From Stomoxys calcitrans (Eukaryota; Arthropoda; Insecta; Diptera; Muscidae): DNA of 64,000 nucleotides. Below are positions 30,768 to 42,247 of the stretch, one piece after another. The DNA lies in assembly GCF_963082655.1 (NCBI RefSeq), contig NC_081552.1:199066781-199130780 (forward strand). Direction: 5' to 3'. The translations under genes were made by a program, and so were the position numbers. Under the pieces are notes generated by a model. The model was not told the DNA's origin and searched no databases. It worked only from the letters and a program-made list of their open reading frames with translations. The first letter of the stretch is position 1. Each line of letters starts with the position of its first letter.

Positions 30768-33095
30768 ATTTTTATACACACCACCGAAGGATGGGAGTAT
30801 TCATTTTGTCATTCTGTTTGCAAGATATCGAAATATCTATTTCAGACCCTATAAAATACATATATTCTTGAATGTCGTAAAAATCTAAGACGATCTAGCC
30901 ATGCCCGTCTGTCCGTCTTTACATAGATCTTTTTTGTCCGCAGGCAGGTTATATTCGAATGTCCGATTTCGCTGAAATTTGGCACAATATTTTGCGATAG
31001 CAAGATCGGGCTATCTCTGAATATAGCTGCCATATGGACTGATCTCCCGATTTAGGGTCTTGGTTCCATAAAAGGCGCATTTATTACCCGATTTCACTTT
31101 CGTAATATCTGATTTGGCAGAAATTGTGCACCATATATTTTATTTTGACTTCCAACAACTGTGCCAAGTATGGTTCAAATCGGTTTATAATCTGACAAAG
31201 CTCTCATGTAAACCCATCTCGGGACTTAAATTCTGCAGCAGCTACAGGGCGCAATTATTATCCGATTTGACTGAAATTCCTCATAAGATGTTTTATTTTG
31301 ACGTTCCAACAACTGTGCCAAGTATGGTTCAATCGATCTCGGGTATTGAATGCTGGAGCAGCTACAGGGCGCATTTATTATCTAATTTGGCTGTAATTCC
31401 GTGTGCTGTGTTTTGGTTTGACCTTCAAAAACTGTGCCAGGTATGATTCAAAGCGCTTCACAACCTGATATAACTCTCATGTAAACCGATCTCTGGTCTT
31501 GACTTCTTGAGCCTCTAGGGGGCGCAATTATTATCCAATTTGGCTAAAAATTGTCATGAAGTGTTTTGGTTTGACCATCGACAATTGTGCCAAATCGGTT
31601 CATTACCTGATATAGCTCCCATACAAACCGATTTTCCGATTTTATTTCTTGAGCCACTAAAGGGCGCAATTCTTATCCGATTTGGCTGAAATTTTGCACA
31701 AAGCTTCCCACTTTAGTCACCAACAACCAAACCAAGTATGCTCCCAATCAATTCATAACATGGAATAGCCCATATGGGATAGCAATTATTATCCATTATT
31801 CTTTGTTTACACATTTATTATCCTATTTTGTTGAAATTTGGGACAGTGAGTTGTCCGATGTTAGGCCCTTCGACATCCTTTGTCAATTTGGCTCAGATCG
31901 GTCCAGATTTGGATATAGCTGCCATATAGACCGATCCTCCGATTTAGGGTCTAAGACCCATAAAAGCCACATTTATGGTCCGATTTCGCTGAAATTTGGG
32001 ACAGTGAGTTGTCTTAGGCCCTTTGACATGTTTCTTCAATTTGGTCCAGATCGGATCAGATTTGGATATAGCTGCCATATAGACCGATCCCCCGGTTTAG
32101 GGTCTTAGGCCCACAAAAGCCACATTTATTATCCGATTTTGATGAAATTCGGGGCACTGAATTGTGTAAGGCCCATCGACATCCTTCGTTAATTTGGCTC
32201 AGATCGGTCCAGATTTGGATATAGCTGCCTTATAGATCGATCCTCCGATTTATGGTGTAAGGCCCATAATAGCCACATTCAATATCCGATTTTGCTGAAA
32301 TTTGGGACAGTGAGATGTGCTAAGCCCTTTGACATATTTCTTCAATTTGGTTCAGATCGGTTCAAATTTGGATATAGCTGCCATATAGACCGATTTCTTG
32401 ATTTATGGTTTTGGGCCCATAAAATGCTCATTTATTGCCCGATGTCCCCGAAATTTGGAACAGTGAGTTAAGTTAAGCCCCTTGACATACTTCTGCAATA
32501 TCGCACAGATCGGTCCAGATTTGGATATAGCTGCCATATAGACCGATATCTAGGTTTTAGGTTTTGGGGCCATAAAAGACGCATTTATTGTCCGATGTCG
32601 CTGAAACTTGAGACAGTGAGTTTGGTTAGGCTCTTCGACGTCCTTCTTCAATTTTGCCCAGATCGGTCCAGATTTGAATATAGCTGCCATATAGACCGAT
32701 CTCTGGATTTAAGGTTTAGGGCCCATAAAAGAGGCATTTATTGTCCGATTTCGCCGAAATTTGGGACAGTGCTTAGTGTTAGGCTCTTCGACATGTTTAT
32801 GCAACTTGGCCCAAATCGGTCCAGATTTGAATATAGCTGCCATGTAGACCGATATCTCGATTTAAAGTCTTGGCCCCATAAAAGGCGCATTTATAATCCG
32901 ATTTCACTGAAATTTGACACAGTGACTTATGATCGGCTTTTCGACATCCGTTTCGTATATAGTTCGGATCGGTATGAGGTATATGAGTATAAGGTATGAA
33001 ATTTTCACCGAATTTTGATGAAAGGTGGTTTACATATATACCCGAGGTGGTGGGTATCCAAAGTTCGGCCCGGCCCGCCTTTTTACTTGTTTTGT
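30768..33095. mobile_element. Long HINE with type A and type C arrays
   Basis: Left end 'tttttatacacaccaccgaa', right end 'tacccgaggtggtgggtatc' and 'caaagttcggcccggccc'. Type A units (31.1-31.75 kb) give way to type C at 31.8 kb. Landmarks 'g(a/g)ccca' at 31955, 32108, 32261 and 32414 are each 153 bp apart. The stretch 31.83-33.09 kb is nearly repeated at 57.96-59.18 kb. Confidence 0.85.
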
Positions 33096-33740
33096 TTTCA
33101 TTTGGTTCAGATCGGTTCATTTGGATATATACCCATCTGCCGATTTAAGGACTTGGGCCCATAAATGACGAATTTAAAGGCCGATTTGGGAGCAATTTAG
33201 AACAATGAGTTGTGTTAGACCACTCGAAATAGTTCTGCAATTTGGCCAAGATCGGTGCACATTTGGATATAGCTGTCGTATAGACCGATCTCACGAATTA
33301 AGGTCTTGGGTCCATAAAAGGCGGATTTACGGTCCGATTTCGCCGAAATGTTGGGACAGTGAGTTAATTTAGGCCTTTCGATATCCTTCTTCAATTTAGC
33401 CCAGATCGGTCCAGATTTGGATATTGCTGCCATATAGACCGATCTCTCGAATTAAGGTCTTGGGCCAATAAAAGGCGCATTTTTAATCCGATTTCGCTGA
33501 AATTTGACACACTGACTTATGTTAAGCTTTTCGACATCCGTGTCCAATATGGTTCTAACCGATCTATATTTGGATATAGCTGCCTAAAAGACCAATGTTT
33601 TGTTCTACAAAATTGAACAGTGACTTGTATTTATTAGACCACTCAATGTCTATGCCGAATGTGATCCAAATCGGACCATATTTCTATATAGCTGCTATGG
33701 GTGCATATATTATGCATTCTTTACGGAATTTTGATGAAAG
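33096..33740. repeat. Type C units continuing beyond the HINE end
   Basis: Units 'ggtctatagac'-type with 'ggcccataaatgacgaattt', 'gatatccttcttcaatttag' and 'gatattgctgccatatagac' run to 'ggaattttgatgaaaggggt' at about 33740. Probably a second HINE copy lacking its start. Confidence 0.7.
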
Positions 33741-34930
33741 GGGTTAAGTATCAGTATCACCACCATAGGATGGGGGTATACTAATCGATTCATTTCTTTT
33801 GTAACACCTCGAAATATTGATCTAGGACCCCATAAAGTATATATTGGGTTGCCCAAAAAGTAATTGCGGATTTTTCATATAGTCGGCGTTGACAAATTTT
33901 TTCACAGCTTGTGACTCTGTAATTGCATTCTTTCTTCTGTCAGTTATCAGCTGTTACTTTTAGCTTGCTTTAGAAAAAAAGTACATCTGATTAAAGTTCA
34001 TTCTAAGTTTTATTAAAAATGCATTTACTTTCTTTTAAAAAATCAGCAATTACTTTTTGGGCAACCCAATATATTCTTAATCGACATCCTGAATCGATTG
34101 CAAATGGACCATACCGGTACAGATTTGGATATAGCTCCCATATAAACCAATCTCCGGATTTGACTTCCTGAGCCCTTATAAGCCGCAATTTTTGTCCGAT
34201 TGTGCTGAAATTTTGCATGTGGTGTTCTATAATGACTTCCAATAACTGTGCCGGTCAAAATCGGTGGTCAACTTGATATAGCTCCCATATAAAGCGATTT
34301 TTCAATTTGGCTTCTTGAGCCCTTACAAGCCGCAATTTTTGTCCGATTTGGCTGAAATTTTGCATGTGGTGTTCTGTTTTGATTTCCAACAACTATGCCA
34401 GGTATGGTCTAAATCTGCTATATCGGTTTATATAGCTCCCATATAAACTGATCTCTCGATTTGACTATTTGAGCCCCTGGAAGCCACAATTTTTGTCCGA
34501 TTTGGCTGAAATTTTGCACATTTTGTGTTCCGTTATGTCTTCCAAGAAATGTGTCAAGTACGGTTAAAATCGGTCAAGAACCTGATATAGCTCCCATGTA
34601 AACCGATCTCCAGATTTGACTTCTTGAGCCCCTGGATGGGTCAATTTTCAAAAAGTGTTCTGTTATGACTTCTAACAACTGTGCCAAGTACGGTCTAAGT
34701 CGGTCAAAAACATGATATCGCTCCCATAAAATAAACCAATCTTCCGATTTGAATTCTGGAGCCCTTACCAGCCGCGGTTTCTATTCGATGTGGCTGAAAT
34801 TTTGTGTATAGTGTTCTGTTATAACCCCACAAATGTGTCAAGTACGGTCAAAATCGGTCTATAACCAGATATTGCTCCCATATTTTACCAGAATCCATGG
34901 TGGTGGGTGCCCAAGATTCGTGTTTGTTTT
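33741..34930. mobile_element. HINE copy, type B, split by a MITE
   Basis: Left end 'tatcaccaccataggatggg', then 'ccccataaagtatat', where the MITE at 33844-34069 sits, then 'attcttaatcgacatcctga' and type B units, ending 'ccatggtggtgggtgcccaa' at about 34910. The unbroken form 'ataaagtatatatattcttg' in other HINEs is the empty site of the MITE. Confidence 0.82.
33844..34069 (+). mobile_element. Mariner-type MITE (copy 2)
   Basis: 226 bp, same orientation as copy 1, ends TTGGGTTGCCC/GGGCAACCCAA, TA on both sides (33842-33843 and 34070-34071). Relative to copy 1 it lacks about 10 bp after 'gctttagaaaaaaa'. Confidence 0.95.
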
Positions 34931-34937
34931 TAATATA

Positions 34938-35174
34938 ATGGTTGCCCAAAAAGTAATTGCGGATTTTTTTAAAAGAAAGTAAATGCATTTTTAATAAAAC
35001 TTAGAATGAACTTTAATCAAATATACTTTTTTTACACTTTTTTTCTAAAGCAAGTTAAAAGTAACAGCTGATAACTGACAGAAGAAAGAATGCAATTACA
35101 GAGTCACAAGCTGTGAAAAAATTTGTCAACGCCGACTATATGAAAAATCCCCAATTACTTTTTGGGCAACCCAA
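34938..35174 (-). mobile_element. Mariner-type MITE (copy 3)
   Basis: Opposite orientation to copies 1 and 2: 'aaagaaagtaaatgcatttt' comes first. The left end is worn (ATGGTTGCCC), the right end intact (GGGCAACCCAA then TA). It sits just right of the HINE end. Confidence 0.93.
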
Positions 35175-35179
35175 TAGAT

Positions 35180-35523
35180 TTTGATTACTGGTATTCCAGT
35201 GGGAAATTATATGCACCTACCTAGTTTAATCTAGGAGTGGTTGTCAATGTTTGGTCCGCGACGAACTTTGCACATTCTCAATTGATATATATTTTCAATT
35301 TTATTTGTTATTTATTTATAGAAACAGCTTTTAATGTAATCACGATTATTAAAATCACATTTGTGTTTTGCATCATTTTGATTTCACAAAATATTTTTAG
35401 ACAACGAAGCGAGAAATACACCAACATACGATTAACAAGAACATAGACGCTAAAATTTCATTGTACCACCACCGCCATATAGCTTTGAAAACTTATTTAA
35501 GTTACATGATTCTCTAATCTGAA
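35180..35523. other. Low-repeat spacer downstream of the DUF1091-like gene
   Basis: Contains 'ttatttatttatag' followed by an open frame on the plus strand to about 35446 (FNVITIIKITFVFCIILISQ then NIFRQRSEKYTNIRLTRT). It could be a terminal exon of an unseen gene, but nothing supports that. On the minus strand the gene's 3' region has 'ttaaataagttt' as a weak polyadenylation signal near 35.49 kb. Confidence 0.4.
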
Positions 35524-36198
35524 TCAGCCCCTTCTAGAATTTGGAACAATGGACCCGGACAAATTGTAATATCCAACTTGAAGCTGATGTTCATAAAATA
35601 GCACAGACGAATTAAAATGAAGATGCATCATATAAGGGGGAAGTAAGTCATTGGTGATTATCATGTTGGAGTAGTTGTACACAAAATTCTAAAAGAGAGA
35701 GGGGGAAAATGTCACAAAAATAGTTAATGGTTTTTTATGGCAAGTACCTCTTTGAAGGGACATGTTAAGGGAAAATTACTGCTCCGTCTAATTTCGACCA
35801 GAACATCTCTGAGTAGTGGTATACGCTGTATACTGGACATTATATCACATAGCTTCATCCTAATATCAATGAATTTTACTTTTCGATCCATTTTGGGCAA
35901 CCTATAGTGTATGCATACAGCAATTTCAGCATTCGGATGCGGTGGACGACGAAACTCGACCAAGCCACTAAAACTGTAGCGATTGGTGGCCAGTCGGCTC
36001 ACATTGCATATGAAAGTACTTGCTAGTTCGAAAGTGTAATTGCAACAAACATTGTGCAACTCCAAATCAAAACGTTTTTTAGCGCTCTATAAAAATTGCA
36101 AATGCACATAAAATTGCTTAGAAAAAAAAAAACCAAAACTAACTCACCAAAACTGTTGCGGACACTAGGATTAGTGCGAAAATTAATTTAGACAGCAT
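35524..36198 (-). CDS. DUF1091-like secreted protein, three exons, 184 aa
   Basis: Exons on the minus strand are 36198-36148, 36086-35748 and 35688-35524; the stop TGA is at 35526-35524. All joins are in phase 0 with clean signals: TTG|gtgagt, tttatag|AGC, GAG|gtactt and cttttag|AAT. Exon 1 codes for MLSKLIFALILVSATVL, a signal peptide. The mature part has ELHNVCCNYTFEL, the mid-region HYRLPKMDRKVKFIDIRMKL, then CDIMSSIQ, SSNFPLTCPF and, in exon 3, NYSNMIITNDLLPPYMMHL. The C-x-C/NxP..CPxK plus 'LPPY' pattern and the total length fit the DUF1091 (DM8) family, which is expanded in flies and of unknown biochemical role, with some relatives expressed in gustatory or reproductive tissue. The fit to this family is from memory of its motifs, not from a search. 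No frameshift or stop was seen. It is the only full gene in 64 kb and is flanked by MITEs on both sides. Confidence 0.85.
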
Positions 36199-36277
36199 TT
36201 TGTGTTGAAATGCTTCTACCGACTAGGCAATAATTTGGTTTAATTTAAATGTTTGCAATTAAAAGTGCGTTAAGTAA

Positions 36278-36285
36278 TTTTTATA
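36278..36285 (-). promoter_or_regulatory. TATA box of the DUF1091-like gene
   Basis: TATAAAAA on the minus strand, 80 bases before the start codon. Transcription would begin near 36250, giving a leader of about 50 bases. Confidence 0.55.
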
Positions 36286-36384
36286 CCTTGTCACGGATGA
36301 GGAAGCATAATTTAATACTAATGGTAAAAATTAGCAAAGTTTTGGTTCGCCGAATAAATATATTGCGTTAGAAAGTTAAGGGGC

Positions 36385-36624
36385 CCGGGTTGCCCAAAAA
36401 GTAATTGCGGATTTTTCATATAGTCGGCGTTGACAAATTTTTTCACAGCTTGTGACTCTGTAATTGCATTCTTTCTTCTGTCAGTTATCAGCTGTTACTT
36501 TTAACTTGCTTTAGAAAAAAAGTGTAAAAAAAGTATATTTGATTAAAGTTCATTCTAAGTTTTATTAAAAATGCATTTACTTTCTTTTAAAAAAAAATCC
36601 GCAATTACTTTTTGGGCAACCCAA
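36385..36624 (+). mobile_element. Mariner-type MITE (copy 4)
   Basis: 240 bp, same orientation as copies 1 and 2. The left end is CCGGGTTGCCC (first two bases changed, and no TA before it), the right end GGGCAACCCAA then TA. It lies about 190 bp upstream of the DUF1091-like gene's start codon. Confidence 0.93.
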
Positions 36625-36639
36625 TAGCTGGGTCAAATT

Positions 36640-36825
36640 ATATATTTCTTCCCTTCCACCTTGGACTATTTCGTTTGACAAGTTATTTGAGTGAAAAATA
36701 AAGAGATCGGTTCATAGGGTAGCTATTTCAAGGACCGCATGCTTTCCGTTGCTGTAAGAAGTCATTACAATATACCACGTTCAAAATCTCAGCCAAATGG
36801 CATTACAAATGCGCCCTCTTGAGGC
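36640..36825. repeat. HINE fragment, type A
   Basis: Contains 'aaagagatcggttcataggg' and 'aatgcgccctcttgaggcta', then meets the start of the next HINE. Confidence 0.55.
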
Positions 36826-37560
36826 TAAACAAGTAAAAGCGTGCTAAGTTCGGCCGGGCCGATGCGTGGAAACCCACCACCATGGATTCCGATAAAATAT
36901 GGGAGCTTTTTTTTGGTTATAGACTGATTTCGACCATACTTGGCACAGTTGCTGAGACGCATAAAATAAAATTTCACCTAAAATCGGATAAAAATCACTG
37001 CTTGTTGGACTGAAAATTCAATTCACGTTATAGAACGATTTGGTCCGTACTTGGCACAGTTATTGAGTGTCACAACAGAACACTATGTGCAAAATGTCAG
37101 CCAAATCGTATGGAAATTGAGGCTTCCAGGGACTCAAGAAGTCGAATCGGTTTATATGAAAGCCATATCAGGTTATAGACCGATTCCGACCGTACTTGCC
37201 ACAGGTTGAAAGTCATAACAGAACACAATGTCCAAAATTTCAGCCAAATTGGACAAAAACTGCCGCTTCCAGGGGCTCAAGAAGTCATATCGGGAGATAA
37301 GTTTATATGGAAGCTATATCGAAATCTAAATCTGTATATGGCCCATTTGACATATACTCAAAATTTCAAGCGGCTAGATTTACGCGTTCGACCGCTATCG
37401 TGATTTCGACAGATGGACGGACGGACATTGCTAGTTCGACTTAGAATGTTGAGACTATCAAGGATATATATACTTTATGGGGTCCTAGATCAGTATTTCG
37501 AGGTTTTACAAACGGAATGACCAGATTCGTATACCGCCATCCTATGGTGGTGGGTATAAA
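36826..37560. mobile_element. HINE copy, type B
   Basis: Starts 'aaacaagtaaaagcgtgcta' with TTCGGCCGGGCCGA and 'cccaccaccatggattccga', has units 'ggctcaagaagtcatatcgg', then 'acagatggacggacggacat', and ends 'taccgccatcctatggtggt' plus 'gggtataaaaa'. Confidence 0.85.
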
Positions 37561-37571
37561 AAAGAATGTAC

Positions 37572-38917
37572 AAGGAACTACAAATAATGAACATAAAAGT
37601 TCTATATAAAACTACTATAATTAAGGAGTTTTCCGAAAAGACACAACTTTTACAGCGTGTTCATTAAAAAAAAAAAAACAGTAAATGCGTGCCAAGTTCG
37701 GCCGGGCCGAATTCGACCTAATTGGGAACCCACCACAATGATTCTGCCAAAAATATATAGAAAATAAATATGTTGTAGGGCATAATACCAAACTTCTGTC
37801 AAACCAGTATAAATTAAAGCTTCTAGGAACCGAATAAGAATCACCGAGAGACCGGTTTACATAGGAGCTATATCAGGTTAAAAACAGATTTTGGCCGTAT
37901 TTGGCACAGTTATTGGAAGTCGCAAAGAACATCGCATGCAAAATTTCAGCCAAATCGGACAAAAATTTGAGGCTTGTAAGGACTCAAGAAGTCACATCGG
38001 GAGATTGGTTTATATGGGAGCTATATCAGGATTTTAACCGATTTGGACCGCACTCGGCACACTTATTGGAAGTCATAACAGAACACCACATCCAAAACCA
38101 GCAAATATTAAAGAGTTTAGGAAATGAACAAAGATAATCGAGAGACCGGTCTACATGGAACTATATCAGGTTTTAGACTGATTTGGACCGTCTTTGGCAC
38201 AGTTGTTGGAAGTCATAACAGAATACCGCATGCAAAAATTCAGCTAAATCGGACAAAAATTGTGGCTTGTAAGGGCTCAAGAAGTCAAATAGGGAGATCG
38301 GTTTATATGGGAGCTATATCAGGTTACAGATCGATTTGGACCGTACTTGGCACAGTTTTTCAAAATCATAACAAAACGTTATGTTCAATTTCAGCCAAAT
38401 CGGCTGTTAAGGGCTCAAGAAGTCAAATCGGGAGATCGGTTTATATGGGAGCTTTATCAGGTTATATATCGATGTGTACCGCACTCGGCACACTTGTTGG
38501 AAGTCATAACAGAACACCACATCCAAATCGGACAAAAATTGCGGCTTGTAAGGACTCAAAAAGGCAAATCGGGAGATTGGTTTATATGGGAGCTTTATCT
38601 AAATCTGAACCGATATTGATGTAGGTCGATCCCTAACGACCTACATCAATATTAAGTATCTGTACAAAATTTCAAGCGGCTAACTCTACGCGTTCGACCG
38701 CTATCGTGATTTCGACAGACGGAAGGACATGGCTAGATCGTCTCAGAACGTCGAGACAATGAAGAATATATATACATTATGGGGTCTTACATGAATATTT
38801 CGAGGTGTTACAAACGGAATGATTAGATAAGTATATCCCTAACCTATTGTGGTGGGTACAAAGAACTACAAATAATGAACATAAAACTACTATAATTAAC
38901 GAGTTTTCCGAAAGCTC
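37572..38917. repeat. Direct repeats flanking a HINE
   Basis: 'aactacaaataatgaacata' followed by 'aaactactataatta' and 'gagttttccgaaa' occurs at 37572-37641 and again at 38866-38917. The HINE of 37672-38865 lies between them. The left repeat has an extra 'gttctatat'. The repeats are too long (50-70 bp) to be a simple target duplication, so an unequal exchange or tandem duplication of HINE plus flank is likely. Confidence 0.8.
37672..38865. mobile_element. HINE copy, type B, five or more units
   Basis: Starts 'aacagtaaatgcgtgccaag' with TTCGGCCGGGCCGAA, units 'gggctcaagaagtcaaat', 'gggagatcggtttatatggg' and 'agtcataacagaacaccaca', then 'acagacggaaggacatggct', and ends 'aacctattgtggtgggtac'. 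Open frames (166 and 90 codons) run through the 153-bp-like units and are not genes. Confidence 0.85.
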
Positions 38918-39042
38918 GTTCTCACACGGCATATTGTTTATAAGTTGTGTTCGATTTTCTCTCTATGTGTGACGGCGAAATCGACTAAGGATGTGTATCA
39001 CTTGTGTCCTCATTTTCGAAAAAAATCCCCAATACTGGCAAC

Positions 39043-39980
39043 CAGAGATGGCCTGTCAGAAACAGTGACGTATATGACATACATTTCCGACGTATATTAC
39101 ATACGTAGAAAACGTCGTAAACCTAGCCAAAAAACTAGGTTTCTGACAGAAAAAAAAATTCGAACGAAAATATGTCGAATTTTTGATCTGATTAACTAAA
39201 AATTTTGGCATAAGTAATTTTTTCCTCCTGGAGACGAACAATATTGAAATTGGAAAAAATCGGTTCAGAATTAGAAAAAGCTACAGTAGGTTTACACGAT
39301 TTTTACCAATATTGTTATAAAATGAATGACATCTGAGGTAGTGTGAAATGGTAGATGGCGTGTTAAGTATGCTAATGTGAGGTAATGTCAAGTGAAATGG
39401 AAGATGGCGTGTTAAGTATTTTATTGAATAAGTAATGTTATTTTTAAGTATTGTTATTGAATAACATACTTAACACTCCATGTACCATTTCACTTGACAC
39501 TTCCTCAGATGTCATGCATTTTTAACATATGTCGTTTACAACAGCTTTCAAAAAGCAAATTAAAACGGGAGAAGCAAATAATTTTGCAAAAGGATACAAA
39601 ATAATTGCAATTTCTAAATATAATTGACGAAAACTAATAATTTATAGATTTTTTGCTTCACAAAAAAATCCTTAAACGTTACTTTATAAATTGACTTGAA
39701 ATTTGCGTATATTTCCAATTTATTGTGTGAATAATGTAAATGCAAAAAATAAAAAAACATAATATTTTTTTTATTGCGAAATTTTTTTACATATATACTC
39801 TTCTATATACAACAAATAAGTGACAATAATATTTGTTAAAAATCAAACTTTTACACTGAGTTATTAAGGTTTATGACGTTTGCGACTTTTTCTACGTTTT
39901 ATACAAGTATACGACGTTTTCGACTTTTACAACTTTTTGACAGTCGGAAACCTAAAAAATCGTCTTACGGACCATCTCTG
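39043..39980. mobile_element. hAT-type non-autonomous element, 938 bp
   Basis: Ends CAGAGATGG and CCATCTCTG are perfect inverted repeats. The 8-bp target duplication CTGGCAAC lies at 39035-39042 and 39981-39988. Both features define the hAT superfamily. Subterminal parts share 'aaaacgtcgtaaacc' versus 'ggtttatgacgttt' motifs. No transposase frame. It interrupts the 3' flank of duplicon copy 3. Confidence 0.93.
39326..39515. mobile_element. 190-bp foldback MITE nested in the hAT element
   Basis: Left arm 'atgacatctgaggtagtgtg' plus 'aaatggtagatggcgtgtta' pairs with right arm 'taacactccatgtaccattt' plus 'cacttgacacttcctcagat'. A second copy of 'gtgaaatgg(t/a)agatggcgtg' near 39394 makes the left arm doubled. 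The element can fold into a long hairpin. Confidence 0.8.
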
Positions 39981-39988
39981 CTGGCAAC

Positions 39989-41457
39989 ACTGTGTGCGAT
40001 CATAATTTACAAAAAATTACATTAAAATGGCATACAATTTTTGAAATTGCATTTGCTACAAAAGGAATGCATCGTATATACGGTTTATCGACGACAGTTT
40101 AACTAAGAAGCTACCATCTACGTTTCCCACACATATCAATGTGGTGTGTGTCTAAGGAATAAAAACCTAGGCGACATCTACATGGTTATTTTGCGACATA
40201 TTAAAAAAGCTTAAGTTCCATACAATATAGCAACCAAAAGCCAAACTTCCAAAAAAAAAAAAAGCATTCACTCAATGAACTGCGCATGCCTCAAATTCTA
40301 AGTATTTATTTGAAAAAGAGAAAATGTTAAATAGCTTTTAAAGAAGTCTTTTCGGTTTGAAGAGAGTAGCAGAAAAATAGTATTTGATAACTTTAAATTT
40401 CCAGGAGGAGAAGGGGTATGAGTGGCTAATTGGCACTGATTTTTGGCGGGAGTTTTCTTTTGTTAAAGCAAAAACAGACAACAAACGCAACTGCATTGTC
40501 GGTAAGGGAAGGTAGAAGGCCGAGAATAAACCAAAGTGAAAAATAAAATTTGCTCTGCATTGATTACAACTTACGATACGTCGATGGAAATAATTTCCAC
40601 TTTCCACATATTCTCCAATAATTTTTGGCAAAGTCTTTGTTTTAAGTTTTATTTGCATTCAAATGAATACACAACACAAAAATTCACAAATGAAACTGTT
40701 TTAAGCACACACTAATGAAATCGTGAAATAGTCAAATTAAAAACACAAAATCTCGCCGGACACAATGAAACACAACCGAACAAAGGAAACGTAAGATAAG
40801 AACTAATCTTGGCAATGTCGTTTAGCTGTGAACAAGGGCATAGCAACCTGTTGAGTGTATGAATGAGAGACGGATAAAGAGCTTTTTTCAATTTCTAAGG
40901 AAAACGGAAGATCGAGTGTAACAGCTGAAATTGATCTCTTGGTTAGAGCAAGAGATTTAAATGTTTGCAAAAGAAATAATAAGCTCACCCTAAATGCAGC
41001 TTCTAGATATTTGTACTCCATTCTTACAAGGTATAGAGGGAATAAATGACAAACGCAATGGCAGTGGAAAATACGGAAAATGAAAAATTAAGTTTGAGCT
41101 AAGAACACATATTTTGAAATTTTTGGCGTAATTGAAATTGGAGTTGTAATACTCCAATAATACGATTTTATAAAAATAGAATAAATGAAAAGCAAAAAAT
41201 ATTGAAAATTTTAGAAAACAAAAAAAAAAATAAAATTAATGACAAAATGGTTACTAGAAAGATAAAATGTCCTACGCTTACAAAACTTAAAAAAAATATT
41301 TCCAAGGAAAATATAATTTTAAAAACTTTTCTTTAATAAATAAAAACTAAAATCATAAACTGCAAATGTAAATTTGCTAATTTTTTAGAGGGCTTACAAG
41401 CCGATTACTGGCTTAGATGCATGTCCATAGTGGCATGGGGCGGACTAATATCTGCAC
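39989..41457 (-). repeat. Promoter/exon duplicon, left copy 3
   Basis: Homologous to 18.45-20.2 and 26.0-27.5 kb: 'catatcaatgtggtgtgtgt', 'actgcgcatgcctcaaattc', 'caagggcatagcaacctgtt' and 'ttggttagagcaagagat'. On its upstream side 'gccgattactggcttagatg' and 'ggcatggggcggactaatat' (41.39-41.457 kb) match, inverted, 46.93-46.99 kb, upstream of right copy 1. The two copies are therefore mirror images. Confidence 0.87.
40575..40658 (-). pseudogene. First-exon homologue in copy 3
   Basis: The minus strand from ATG at 40658 reads MQIKLKTKTLPKIIGEYVES and then GNYFHRRI, ending at a strong donor CGTATC|GTAAGT-like site (exon end 40575). This frame differs from the one kept in the right-hand copies, which reads here KDFAKNYWRICGKWKLFPST-like sequence after a small deletion. 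It is not clear which frame, if any, is translated. Confidence 0.45.
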
Positions 41458-42247
41458 TCTCTTTTCAACCTAAACTATTATTGATGTAGATCGTTAGGGA
41501 TTGCAAATGGGCCATGTCGGTTCAGATTTGTATATAGCTCTCATATAAACCGATCTCCCGATTTGACTTCTTGAGCGCCTAGAAGCCACATGTATTGTCC
41601 GATTTCCCAAAAATTTTGCACATAGTGTTCTGTTGTGACTTCCAACAACTGTGCCAAGTACGGTCAAAATCGGCCTTTAAACTTAGCTCCCATATAAATC
41701 GATCTCCCGATTTGACTTCTTGAGCCGCTTGAAGCCACAATTGTTGTCCGAGTTAGCTGAACATTTGCACATAATGTTCTGTTATGACTTCCAACAACTG
41801 TGTTAAGTACGATTCAAATCGGTCCATAACCTAATATAAAAACCGATCTCCCGATTTGATTTCTTGAGCCTCTGGAAGCCAGAATTTTTGTTCAATTTGA
41901 CTTAAATGTTTCACATAGTGTTTTGTTATTGATTGATTTCTTGAGCCTCTGGAAGCCAGAATTATTCTTCAATTTGACTTAAATGTTTCACATAGTGTTC
42001 TGTTAAAATTTCCAACAACTGTGCCAAGTACGGTCCTAATTGGTCTATAACCTGATGTAGCTCCCATATAAACCAATCACCCGATTTGACTTCTTGAGCC
42101 CCTGGAAGCCGAAATTTTTTCCGTTTTAACTAAAATTTTGCACATAGTGTTCTGTTATGACTTTCAAAAACTTTGCCAAGTACGGTCCAAATCAGTAAAT
42201 CACCTGATATATCCCCCATAAAAAACGGTCTTTCGATTATCTTTAGT
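41458..42247. mobile_element. HINE copy, type B
   Basis: Units 'gatctcccgatttgacttct', 'ctgttatgacttccaacaac' and 'ctgatatatcccccata'. It lacks both ends; the right side is cut by the inverted repeat. Its last 140 bases (42107-42246) are the inverted counterpart of 46162-46322. Confidence 0.8.

Noticed and set aside
32595..32999. 134-codon frames at 32595-32999 and 58678-59082, and others of 100-166 codons through HINE arrays
   Set aside because: They arise because the 153-bp unit is a multiple of three, so a chance open frame repeats. They start at arbitrary points, occur on both strands and match no protein family.
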